DNA of 31,638 nt from Aculops lycopersici (GCA_015350385.1 WNKI01000001.1:3421185-3452822); one strand, 5' to 3'. Counted from the first letter of the stretch, positions 21,485 to 31,502 are shown. Numbers and translations are program-made. Notes: generated by a model not told the origin, from the sequence alone.

Positions 21485-21510
21485 CAGCAGCAGCAGCAGC
21501 AGCAGCAGCA
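21485..21510. repeat. (CAG)8 triplet tract outside any supported gene
   Basis: Uninterrupted CAG run of 26 bases. The flanking frames are short, so this does not look like a coding polyglutamine tract. Confidence 0.92.
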
Positions 21511-22026
21511 AGCTAGAAAGAAGTGAACTCAGACTTGATGGACTAAACTGAGTGAGTGGAAATTGAGGGGGCAAAAGATGATCAGCCAAGAGGCATTTAG
21601 GAGAAAATTAAAAGCTCACTTTGTTCAAGCTTTCAACTCATTCAATTTCGCTTGCGAGTTCATTCCAGCAACAACAACAACAGCAACAGCAATAGCGGCA
21701 ACAACAACAAGTGGGCTCACCTGAGTTTAGTTAGTGCTGCTGCCTGCTGCATTCGTTGTCGTGGAAAGCCAGCGAGCGAGAGTCAACTTCAAACTCCTCG
21801 AGGGCCGAGGAGCCATTTAACCGCGGCGGCTTTGCAACAGGTAGCGCTGCTCGTATCATCGCAAACAATCTTGGCAGGAGTCGAGAAGAGAGAGAGGGAG
21901 AGGGAGAGAGGAAAATGCGACGACCACTGAGATTCCCTGAGGTCGAATAATCTCGCTAGTTTCAGCGGCGAAAGGCCAACTTTGCTCATACATTACCACC
22001 GCGCCAGTCAGTCGGCCAGTTAGTTA

Positions 22027-22046
22027 GTCGGTCGGTCGGTCGGTCG
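22027..22046. repeat. (GTCG)5 tetranucleotide tract
   Basis: Five perfect GTCG units, preceded by TAGTTAGTC. Confidence 0.92.
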
Positions 22047-22901
22047 GTTGCTATTTGGTCGATTTGCTTGCAAAGTGGATTCGTGATGGAGTTACATTTA
22101 ACTTTTGGGTTGCCCTCTCGCTGGCTCGCTCATTCGGGTATCAAATATCCAGCGGCCAATCTGGCAAGCCCGGCGCAGCGAGCTAACCGAAGAGCCAGAG
22201 GATGACGATACTTGACGGATGGCTGCAATCGACGATAGAAGGCTCAACGACGAGCTAATTAGTAATAACTCATCCAGGGCGACAGTCAACGTGGCGGCAG
22301 CACATGAGCTAGCAAACCTGACAGAACAATTTCAACAACGAACCCAACAAGTGATTGCCGTAGCTCATCTTTATCTCCTTTTCCATTTTTCTTCTTCTCC
22401 TTTCAATTGGAATTAGCTTCCTCTTGCTGCTCACTTTCCTGCGCCTTGAAATGAAAGCTCGTCACCGTAGTCGTTTCAGTCGTGGTCGTGCGCGTCAACA
22501 TCGACTTTGACGCCGTCGTAGTCGTAGTCGTGGGTCAACATAACCGTGTTGTCATCTCTCACGCTAAACGGCCTGCCGATTGAGACCATGGGATCCAATC
22601 AACCTGCTTATTTACTCTCCTCCTCCTCCTCGACACTGCGTCGTCTCTTGTCCTGTGTTATGTTTCTAGCTGTCCACTTTCCTCTTCTGTTTGGACAAGC
22701 GCCAGCAAAAGATAAGCGAGAGCTGCTCTCTGCTAGTGGCTCTCAGTTAGCCACTTGGTGTCCATCGAGCGCCACCGCCACTGCCACTAGTATTTGATGA
22801 TTCCCGTTGATTGGCTCGCCAGTCAGCAAGCAGAGCGAGCGAGCAACTGGTGGTCGCGCAACTGGACACGCAAGTTCATCTGTCGGCCACTTTGCTTGCT
22901 G

Positions 22902-22926
22902 TCTCTCTCTCTCTCTCTCTCTCTCT
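22902..22926. repeat. (TC)12 microsatellite
   Basis: Perfect TC tract of 25 bases. It is not followed by an AG within a usual splice-acceptor distance. Confidence 0.95.
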
Positions 22927-23913
22927 TGTACATTGTAAATCGGAAAAGCAACCTACAAGCTGCTGAGCAAACAACAACGACAACGAAAACCAAATCAGCG
23001 GCAACAAGACGTCGACGAGATGAGATAAAGTCCCAGTTAAGTTGCCCATCGAGCCAACTGTTGAGTTGAGCTCAGTTTAGCAGGCAAAAGAAGCTTGCAT
23101 GTGGAGAAAGAGAGAGTGAGAAAAAAAACATCGAACGCCAATTGGAATTGAGACAAAACGGACCGAAACTTATTTAGCTAGTTGTAGGGAAATCGAATGG
23201 CGTGAATAAAACAAACTTGAGAGAGAACAAGCCAACAGCAAACAAGTGGTTTCTTTCTGCACATTTCTCTGTTTAAGCTGTAATTTCTTACTCGCCACCA
23301 ACGCTGCCGATCGAGTTTCTTTTTGCCCTCGATTTCCCTAAGCCGAAACGTCGACGACTAGTGATCGTCGTCGTCGTCGCTACAATAATGAGCATGCACA
23401 TGCCGCCATCGCTTGTTCATTATTTTTATTCACGCGCTAGCGCGAACACTCTAAACAAACTCCAAATCTCTAACGAATGATATGATATGATAATAGTTAT
23501 AGTTATAGTAATAATCATAATCATGATCACAATCATAACAAGCTACATGTACACTCACGTTCAGCAGACTAAGAAGGTAGTTGTTGTTCTAGTGGTAGTG
23601 GTATTGGTAGTGCTTGTAACAGCAACTACAGGTAGACGCTCTCGTCTCAGCGACCAGGTTTTCGTTACCTGTGCGCGAAGCGCGTGTCCACAACCACCGC
23701 AACCACCTGCTACTGGCCAATTGGCTGGCTATCTGGTTGGCTGAGTGGCCAGCAACTTGTCGACGCTCTCTGCTCTCTCGAATGCCAAATTACTTTTAGA
23801 CTTGGGAGAAAATTTGAGAAAAAAAATAATGATGCTGCTGCTACTTTGAATTACGCTTATGCTCGTGCTCTAGGTGGCAGTTGCAATGATGATATCCAAA
23901 CGGGACTTTTATA

Positions 23914-23919
23914 TTTATT
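23914..23919 (-). terminator. Candidate poly(A) signal of the lectin-domain gene
   Basis: AATAAA on the minus strand, about 200 bases downstream of the stop codon of the lectin gene (24121). Position is plausible; no downstream GT-rich element was verified. Confidence 0.35.
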
Positions 23920-24013
23920 TACTCTTTTTTCATTCCTATCGGTTGGTTGGTATCACAGAGTCCATTAGGTGAATTCGTATTCTAGTTGCTCTAACTCACT
24001 CAGTGAGTTTTTG

Positions 24014-24042
24014 CTCTCTCTCTCTCTCTCTCCCTCTTTCAG
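24014..24042 (+). promoter_or_regulatory. Plus-strand polypyrimidine tract ending in CTTTCAG: possible splice acceptor or TC repeat
   Basis: A TC tract (24014-24032) continues as CCTCTTTCAG, ending in AG at 24041-24042, a strong-looking 3' splice site on the plus strand. It is followed after 39 bases by an ATG (24082). It lies antisense to the 3' end of the lectin gene. No partner exon is visible. Confidence 0.25.
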
Positions 24043-24120
24043 GATTCTCACATTCGAGATTTAAAAATCAGTGTAAAATCAATGCTTGCGCTATGGAAGA
24101 TTTGGCTTGGCTTTTGCAGC

Positions 24121-24968
24121 TTAACAATCGGTGCTCAGCTTGCTTCCGCTAGCTGCCGCCGCCTGAGCCTCTTGGCTCGAGTAGATGGCCATAACCTCAT
24201 GCTGCTGGAATTGTTGCTGCCCATTAGAATGTTGTTGTTGTTGTTGTTGTTGTTTTTGCTTGATTTCCTGCGCTCGCTGCGGAGTCACCTGTGCCAACTT
24301 TGAGCAAATGATGTTCGTTTTGCCAACTTGTTGATCTTGCTGCTGGCTTCGCACAATCGCCGGATGCGCAAATTGACTTCCCTGATTTGCAGAGGCTTGT
24401 ATCATTCGCGACATGGTTCTAAATTGTTGCTGCTGCTGTAGTTGTTGTTGTTGAAACAAATGGTGGTGGCTCAGGGTGCTTGAGTTAAAGTTTGATGGCA
24501 TCAACAGGCGACTCGCATAGGCGGCCGACTTTTCGATTGCTTGAACATCGTCTACACATTCGTAGATGTGCTCCCTCAAGGCAGCGGAAGCCGCCGATTG
24601 CTGGCCACCGAAGAGTCTCTGATTGTGGTTGAGTTGTTGTTGCTGTTGTTGAAGTGGCAAACTCATGAGATTCTGGTGACCGGAGGACGTGTAATGCGCA
24701 TTCAAAGTCAACTGAGGCTGCTGTTGGTTTGTTGAGTAGTGACCGTTGCCACCTGTAGCTTGCGAGCCCATTAGATTGTAGTCGTTGCTCATGATGAGAC
24801 AAGACGAATTGTTTGCTTGCTGGTGCTGGTTGACACTTGTTGATCCGCTCTCAACGCCCGACGACGAGGGAGTGGAATTTGCTGATTCTGTACTGATCGT
24901 TGACTTGTTGGCTTGATGATGGTAGCTGCCTGCATTTTGATGTTGCTGTTGTTGTTGCATTTGATTTA

Positions 24969-24999
<31 letters not shown>

Positions 25000-25704
25000 A
25001 AAGATTGGAGTTAGACCCATGAGGCCGTAGTAGTAATTGTTGCTCTGCGTTCCGGTTCCGCTCAAATTCGAGAGGGTTCCGTTGGCGCCTGCGTACAAGG
25101 GCTGGCCAATTTGGTTCAAGCTGGCCGCCTGACTTCCGGCGCCCACTCCCTGGCCACCTGCGGCCAGGATGTGAGTCGACGAGGAGCTGGAGATTTTGGT
25201 GGTGCTAGCGGGAGCGTACAAAAACTGATGGCCAGCCGAGTTGTTGATAACCAGCAAATCCTTGTTGTTGTGCAAGGTTCCATCTGGTCCACGGTGGAGC
25301 ACCGAACCATTGCGACCCTTGTACTTGGAGTTGCCGCTTGAAAAGGCGCTAAAGTTGCCTAGACTCTTGAGGGCAGCGCCGGCGCCCATTGATCTCATCA
25401 TACTTGAGGCGACAAAGGCAATCACTGCAACAATCAAACAAGTTATCACAATGAACAGCCAGCTAAAAAGTGCTGACGCTGCCTTGCTTCCATTACTACT
25501 GGAGTTTTGCTGATTATTAAAGTTGGCCGCATTTGGTGCAGTGATTATCGATGGATTCATTTGTTGCTGTTGGTTTGCGTTGCTTAGCGAGATCTTTGTT
25601 GAATCCAGCGCAACAGGTTGCATGTCCATAATCTTGGGGTCCATTGGACCCATCACTTCGCCGACATTTTGAGGCTGCTGTTGTTGCTGCTGCTGCTGAT
25701 TATT
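24121..25704 (-). CDS. Exon 2 of SUEL-lectin/GPS-like single-pass membrane protein: juxtamembrane, membrane helix and cytoplasmic tail
   Basis: The second exon adds 527 residues in phase 0 (protein residues 537-1063) to exon 1 (25887-27494). After an Asn/Gln-rich juxtamembrane segment comes one strongly hydrophobic helix, about 614-636 (bases 25405-25473), reading SALFSWLFIVITCLIVAVIA and on to FVAS. It is followed by Arg, Lys and Gly, so the tail is predicted cytoplasmic. The tail is mostly polyQ, Asn and Ser, with less biased islands: KYKGRNGSVLHRGPDGTL, one around LREHIYECVDDVQAIEKSAA (about 912-931) and one near the end (EVMAIYSSQEAQ). Y917 in IYECVDD could be a phosphotyrosine docking site (inference). 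The open frame extends upstream to 25794, but that part is intron: a TC tract and splice acceptor precede 25704. An acceptor three or six codons further in would also keep frame. Only one helix is present, so it is not a seven-helix receptor as read here. Confidence 0.8.
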
Positions 25705-25886
25705 CTGATTGAATAGTAAAAGTTTGGAAGTGAGGAGAGAGAGAGAGAGAGAGGAAGTGGGAAAGTTAGTATATTTGAGTTTGTATTTTTGCACGCTTGG
25801 TGGCGCTCGTGTCGGGGCCTCAAATTTGCCAAAAAGGTGAGCAAAATCTAAACCAATTATAAATAAACAAAAATATCCACACTTAC
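25705..25886 (-). other. 182-bp intron of the lectin gene
   Basis: On the minus strand the donor is ACG/GTAAGTG (GT at 25886-25885). A perfect TACTAAC branch point lies at 25771-25765. It is followed by a (TC)9 tract and then the first AG after the branch point, at 25706-25705 (CAATCAG). Exon 1 ends on a codon boundary (1608 bases, 536 codons) and exon 2 resumes on one, so the join is phase 0. Without splicing, exon 1 would stop nine codons past the donor. Confidence 0.88.
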
Positions 25887-27494
25887 CGTTTGCTGCGAGC
25901 TAGCAGGTAATCCTTTTGGATTGAAATAATCCATGACTAGGACATAGGATGTTGCTTGGTCGAAGGCGCAGGTTGTATGCGTTTGATTGGAGTCCAGGAT
26001 TGAGCCGCCGCGTTCAGTCCACTGGTTTGTTTGAGTGTCCCAGAGGAAGCAGCGAGGATTAGACATATTGTCGAGCATTTTGTGCCTAAAGGTAACTGCA
26101 AATGGCAACTCCAGTGGTCTCATTGATCCGTCGGGTTGCATTTGAGCCTCTTGCTGCTGGCCATAGGCCACAATTTCACTATTGATCACGCGCATCGGTT
26201 GCGGTGGAAACAACTGAGGATTCAGGTGAGTTGGCTTGGCTTCATGATTATTATTATTATTATTATTGTAATCAGCTTGATCAAAGTGGCGACTAGGACT
26301 TGAACCTGAGTATAAGTTATTGTTGTTGTTGTTATTATTGGGCGGCAGAATGTCTTGCGAGCTCAGTGTTGGCGAGAGGACCATTGTTGGACTTAGCGGC
26401 GAGGGACTTTGCGACGAGGATAACTGGTGGTTTGCTCGTTGGACTTCGCGCAAATCAACCTTCTCAAAGGCGTCCGCTTGGGCCACCTGAGGATCTGGTT
26501 GGCAAATGAAGTGAACCTCTAAATATTTGCGAGTTTTTGGACACTTGTCGCCAAAAATGGAGCTTGTGGCATTGACCGAACACTTTTGCTTGTCGGCACA
26601 ACGATCGCGCATTATACGAAAGGTTATTGGCGACATGCAATCGGTGCTCAAATCTAACTGGCCCTGCTCATTGCATTGCGTAATGGAGAAGCGGCCGTAA
26701 TTAGCGCGAATCAAATTAATCTTCATCCCATAATCACAATCAATTGTAAGCTGACGATCCTCGCAGGCGTACATCGTGCGATACCTTGGTTTTGAGTTTG
26801 AATTGGCCAATTGGAGTCCGTTGGGCGCGCCATTTGCGGGGGTGCTAGTCGAGGATAGTGTTGATATCACAGGCGAGTTCATGGCTAAGTTTTGGTTGTT
26901 TGATGCTGCTACTGATGCTGAGCTACTGCTACTACTTGAGGCACTTGCAACTTGGATGAGATTCACAGTTTGGAAACTTAAGGCGAAAACAATTGACAAA
27001 AATGCAGCCATTGAGGTTGACGGCGATGATAATAACAAAGACGGAGATTTATCTATCCGCCTTTGGTGGCCCCGTTGTTTGTGGTGCTGGTAGTGGTGGC
27101 TAATTGCACTGCTACCCAAAGGTTTAGGTAGATATAAGTTAAGGTGCTGCTCACTATGCTGCTGGCCAATCAACCTGCTTGCTATTGATGTTGAGGCTGA
27201 GCCATTTGAAGGTGGTGGAATCATTTTGCTGGCTGCTCTTTGCTTTTGCTGAGATCTTGTTGCTGTTTGTTGTTGATTGAAGTTATTATTATCATTATTG
27301 TTTCCATCGGCAGCCGCAAACATCAAGCGACTGCTGCTCAAGTTTCCTAGTAAAGTTGTTGTTATATCACTTGTTGTTGGTGTTTGCGTGTTATAATTAT
27401 CAAGTGGCGCCTCGAAGAATGATGTTGCAGAGGACATCATCAAAGTGTCGCATTTTCTCCTTCGTCTTCGCTTTCGCTCAACTTGGCTGGCCAT
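25887..27494 (-). CDS. Exon 1 of SUEL-lectin/GPS-like single-pass membrane protein: ectodomain
   Basis: Encodes residues 1-536. The ATG at 27494 has a strong context (CAAAATGG). A second in-frame ATG at 27011 (residue 162) starts MAAFLSIVFALSFQ, a good signal peptide, after 161 residues of low-complexity basic, Gln and His sequence. Residues 243-331 form a galactose/rhamnose-binding (SUEL) lectin domain with eight cysteines (244, 253, 274, 286, 299, 305, 318, 331) and the segment INLIRANYGRFSITQCN, closely like the latrophilin lectin domain. A Ser/Pro/Asn linker follows. Residues 465-522 (from FAVTFRHKM through RCFLWD and W492 to THTTCAF and YVLVMD) resemble the end of a GAIN domain and the GPS motif of adhesion receptors, but two of four GPS cysteines and the HL/T cleavage site are missing. 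Likely role: cell-surface carbohydrate- or protein-binding receptor. Relatives to consider: latrophilin (Cirl) and EVA-1. I do not assign a symbol. Confidence 0.88.
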
Positions 27495-27725
27495 TTTGAT
27501 TCTAGTAATTATCTAGACACTTTTAGTCTCAATGGAATATATTGTATATTCTAAATAAAAAGAAATCTCGCTAGACTGACATTCGTCTACCTCTCAAGTA
27601 AAAACTTGTGCTTGCTCTCTGTTCCTCTATTGCTTCCAGTCTTTTTATTATTGTGTTGCAAATTTCGCTGCTTGCTACTTGAAATTAGTAGAGTGGAGTA
27701 CACGATTAAAATTATGATTACTATA

Positions 27726-27745
27726 TGTGTGTGTATATATATATA
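27726..27745. repeat. GT/AT compound microsatellite
   Basis: TGTGTGTG passes into TATATATATATA. Confidence 0.85.
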
Positions 27746-28022
27746 AGAAGATAACCAATTACCAGAATATCGGGTATTGGGTTTCTGGTTGTTTGTGGTG
27801 ATGGTTGTGCTTTTGCATTTGCTTTTGATGTTCGATGTCGATGGCACCGAGTAAAACTAACAACTGACCGGCTGTCCCTGTGTGCGAAACTTGCTGTGAG
27901 CGAGCGACGATGTTGGCTGCAGAAGAAACGAGATGCGAGAGAGCAAGCGAACACAAGAGCTATTGCCATTTGAGAGAGACGAGTGCGCATGTCCGCGCTC
28001 AATGCCCAAAAGTCAGCCGGCG

Positions 28023-28044
28023 AGTCGGGGCTAAATCCCCGACT
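28023..28044. repeat. Perfect 8-bp inverted repeat with 6-base loop
   Basis: AGTCGGGG, loop CTAAAT, CCCCGACT. No T-run follows that would suggest termination, and it does not match the histone 3' stem-loop. Confidence 0.85.
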
Positions 28045-28136
28045 TTTCCACGAACTTGCACACAAGAGCACACAGAGTTTCTATGGCTAGAGCGCCCAAA
28101 ATCAAGAAAGCTCCAAGTTTGCATTCGAAAACTCTG

Positions 28137-28220
28137 CGACTGTGGCGACCGCTGGAGGCGTGGGGCGCGCAAAGCGAGGGGGCGGCACCCCAAAGGGGCG
28201 ACCGCTTGCTCGGCGCACCA
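28137..28220. promoter_or_regulatory. Short GC-rich, CpG-rich block
   Basis: It contains GGGGCGG (Sp1/KLF-type box), GGGGCGCGC, a CCCC-AAA-GGGG hairpin and a repeated GCGACCGCT. It stands out from its surroundings. It may be a promoter or enhancer core; no transcript is evident. Confidence 0.3.
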
Positions 28221-31200
28221 ACAAAAGGCGACAGTTTTAGTTCGCCCATGGAATTGGCTGTAGAATAGTGGTGGTGGCGGTGGTTGTAGTGCGGAGTAGT
28301 AGTAGTGGTAGTAGTAGCAGGCCGACTGTTGCCATTGTTCATGGTCAAGTCGCTTGGAAACACAATGGCAGGCTCATTGCATCCAAAAGCAAAGTCGGCG
28401 TCGCCTCATTATCATCATCATCATCTCCCTTGAAGTATCATGCACTCGGCTGGTCATTAGCCAGCACTTTGCCTTCTCCACTTCACTCCACTTTAACTTT
28501 AACTCCGACTGCTCATTTGGCTTTGGATTTAACTAAAAACTCTGTAACTTTGTTGCCATATCATTAGCTTTCTTCAGTCAACTGCTCGACTTTTGCTCGT
28601 GGGCCTCCGAGTTGACTGGCTGCTGTTGTCGTCGTTGCTAGTGCTTTAGTTACATTCGCTGCTGCTGCTCATTTTAAATTGGCCACCTAACTAAACCACC
28701 GTCGCAACGGAGAGTTGAGCGACTTTACACAAAAGCTTGTCGCGAGATTTGAGAAGCAGCGGCGCTTCCGCCTCAGCGGCAGTGTCAGGAACGAAGTGGC
28801 CACTAAAAGGTCCACCTGCCGCATCAGGTGGTTGCGTCACAAACTCGGCGCGCGACCTCCAGTCTATTATCTAAAAGTTTAACAGTCTGGCCTCGATGCA
28901 AACGAGCCACTTGTTGTCCTTGTCTTCGTGTTCGAAGTCGTCGTTGTTCTTCTCTTGCTCTCTCGTCTCGCTTACCGGTCGCTTGCATCTCAACTTCGCC
29001 GAGTTGGGCAACTCGACGAGCCGTGGCAACGAGTTCCTCCCTCGCAAACAAAACGTCGCCAAACGGTCAGTTGTTATTATAAGTAGCCAGCTCAGTCTCA
29101 GTTACGACAACAACAACAAACGCAGGCCAAACCACCGGCTAGCTTGCCAATTTGAGCTGAGAAGTTGCAACGCTCCAGGAATCTTGGACACTAAAGATTT
29201 TGCCAGCGACACTCAGGGCTCGTGAGTTGGAGCCACATGTCACACGCGCGCCAAGCGGAGGAGGGATAAACTTAGGACTGCCAAAAAGGCTACCACTGAA
29301 GAAAAGAAGCCAGTTAGCTCAAAAAGTGGCGCCTGTCACTCACTTGCTGCCATTTGCACTGGTGGCAGCGGTAAGGTTGTCGTCGTTATCGTCGTCGTGG
29401 TCGCTGCAAAGACTCGCTACTGTTGCTCTCGTTTCATTACCCTTGTGGAGTACAAGAGCGAGTTGTATTATGATGATTCGATGAACAGAATAGACCAGTA
29501 GAGACAGAGACAACTTCAAACGGGCGGCGCCTCTTTCTCTCCTGCTTTCCAATCTGCTCAACGTTGGCACTGAATTTATTCTAATTTTCAAGTGTCAACT
29601 CCACTTTTTTGCAGCAAGTGTCCAGCAGCCGACTTGCTAGTGGCTACTGGCAACTCGACCGGTCAGTTGAGAGGAATGAGCAGGGGAAAATTAAATAAAA
29701 AAACGTCGCTGTCCACCACCACTCTTGCAAGCCCCAACTAGATGGTCGCTCTCGTCGCTCGTTGGCCACGACATGAGACGACACCGGAGCGAGTGTTTTA
29801 TTTGCGCCGAGTTTTATTGAGTGTCACTGTCGTCTCCAGCTGGCCAGCTACAGTAGTTTTGTTGCCTTGAAGAGTAACAGCAACAACAAGACCACGAAAG
29901 CCCATGAAAAGCGCATCGGGCGCGCGAAATGAGCAACAGACACATTTCATCTCGTTTCAGTTTCATCTCATTTGATTTCTTTCCCTGATCTCCTAATTAT
30001 CATCACCACCATCAGCGGCAAGTTCACTAGACTCACTCTTGCCTTTTGGTGGCTCATTCTGGCGTAGAGTTTAGAGTTTGGAGTGTAAGTAAGTGAGCAG
30101 TGATCCAATGACAAGTTCGGTGGTTTCAATGTTAAAGCCGAGAAAGTCTTCCTCTCGCTTCGGCAGCCATATAGTTTTTGTCGCTCCCATAGAGTTTGTG
30201 TTGCCGGCGTTCTGCTACCGCTGCTCTGTGTATGCGCGTCGCTCAATCCAATGCACACAGCCCCAACTGCAGTGGTCGCGCTTCAGGTGAGGAGAGTCTC
30301 CAATTTCCAGTGGCAGTGTTTTAATACCAACTGCATCCAATAATAATATAATAGTAATAATAATAATGGGCGCTAATGGAGCCACCGGCGGCAACCGTAA
30401 CTCGATTCAGTTTACTCGCTGCTGGTTCCTCTTAGAACGTGTTGTTGTGCTGGGCTATACAGTAGGAGGATGACGACGCTTTTAACGCCCAGCCCTCCGA
30501 GTCTCAGGGACAAGGAGATGAAAGACTAAAGCATATCACTAAAACAAAAGCAGTAGCCACACAATTGGATGGAAGAAGCCCCTCCACTCTCTTGTGTGTT
30601 AGTTTTCACTCTAGCCGTGGTGGCCATAGTTGAGAGAGAATGGAAAATAGAACAGAAGTGCACCTTAGGTAGCAGCTTCTGTGTTTTAGGAGCTCCTTGA
30701 TTCGACTCCAGGAAGAAGACGGAGGAGGAGATATAATAGATGAAAACGACCAGATAAGTCAATAGGGAAGATTCGCGACCGATACCACGATTACAAAGAA
30801 ACTCTCTCAGGCGAGAGGCGACTAAACTTTTATTTGCAACGCGAGGCACTGGTCCAGTTTCCTCTGTTTTGACTGTCCGTTCGTCTGCAGTTAGTTTTAG
30901 TCCAGTCAAAGTGCAGTAGTTTGAGTTCGAATTTGGCCACGCGGCTTGTTGATGCTGCTACTGTGACGCTGGCGTCTCCAAAGTCTAGACGCCAACAAGT
31001 GGTCGAGGCCAGTAATAGCTATAGCAGTGCAACAGATTGCACAGGTAACCTGCGAGAGGGAGCAACCATTACGCTATTGCTGCCGCTGACCACCAATGGG
31101 ATCCTCGCAGGTAGTTAGTTTTGTTGGTCGTGATTCTGTGTGTTAGTGTCAGTTTTAGCTACCAACTTTGCTACTGCTCCATCTAAATCTATCGCTTCGA

Positions 31201-31500
31201 ACTCGGACTCGGCCTGGCAGGTACAAACACAAACTTTGGACAGGAAATCAGCTGGCCCGTGAATTCGAGACGACGACGACGACGACGAAGAGCAAGAAGC
31301 AAGCGAGCGGATGAACGAAAGGCAATAACATCAACAATCATAATGATAATCGAACTTCAGCTGCATCCAAGAGCACGACTACTGGCTTCCTCCGAGTGGC
31401 CAGCTCAATTCAACTCAACTCTCAATTGGCAAGCAGCTAGATTGAGACCAATTGAGGCTCATTAGCCGGCGAAGAGTGGGGAAATTTTAGGAATCGGGGG

Positions 31501-31502
<2 letters not shown>

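Larger units (their letters stand above)
19001..24081. other. Gene-poor region, part 3
   Basis: No gene supported. It continues the same word usage. CAAGTGG lies at 19027, 19329, 20126, 21037, 21223, 21708, 22751 and 23243. CAGGTA(A/G) lies at 19895, 20154, 20319, 20594, 21838, 23629 and 23665. Repeats include (CAG)8, (GTCG)5, a long TC tract and an imperfect ATAATC/ATAGTT run near 23487-23540. The last part probably includes the 3' UTR of the minus-strand lectin gene. Confidence 0.5.
27495..31502. other. Upstream of the lectin gene: non-coding as far as I can see
   Basis: The first ~100 bases hold the 5' UTR of the lectin gene, with a weak initiator TCAGTC on the minus strand at 27579-27574. 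Other contents are a GT/AT microsatellite (27726-27745), a GC-rich block with hairpin (28023-28220), further CAAGTGG (28907, 30996) and CAGGTA (31042, 31108, 31218) words, and an ATAATA run near 30338-30366. Several frames of 60-127 codons overlap on both strands without domains; two that end near splice-donor-like sites are listed as findings. Confidence 0.45.

Noticed and set aside
25705..25794. Exon 2 of the lectin gene as a separate gene starting at 25794
   Set aside because: The first 30 codons are intron sequence (branch point, TC tract) and the frame joins exon 1 in phase 0.
27880..28363. Overlapping 127- and 110-codon frames on opposite strands
   Set aside because: The plus frame starts at GTG; both are composition-driven by the GC-rich block and resemble no protein family.
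30526..30909. 127-codon minus-strand frame with one hydrophobic segment
   Set aside because: The start is TTG, the first ATG comes late, and no domain or convincing exon borders were seen. A CTAAG/GTGCAC donor is weak.
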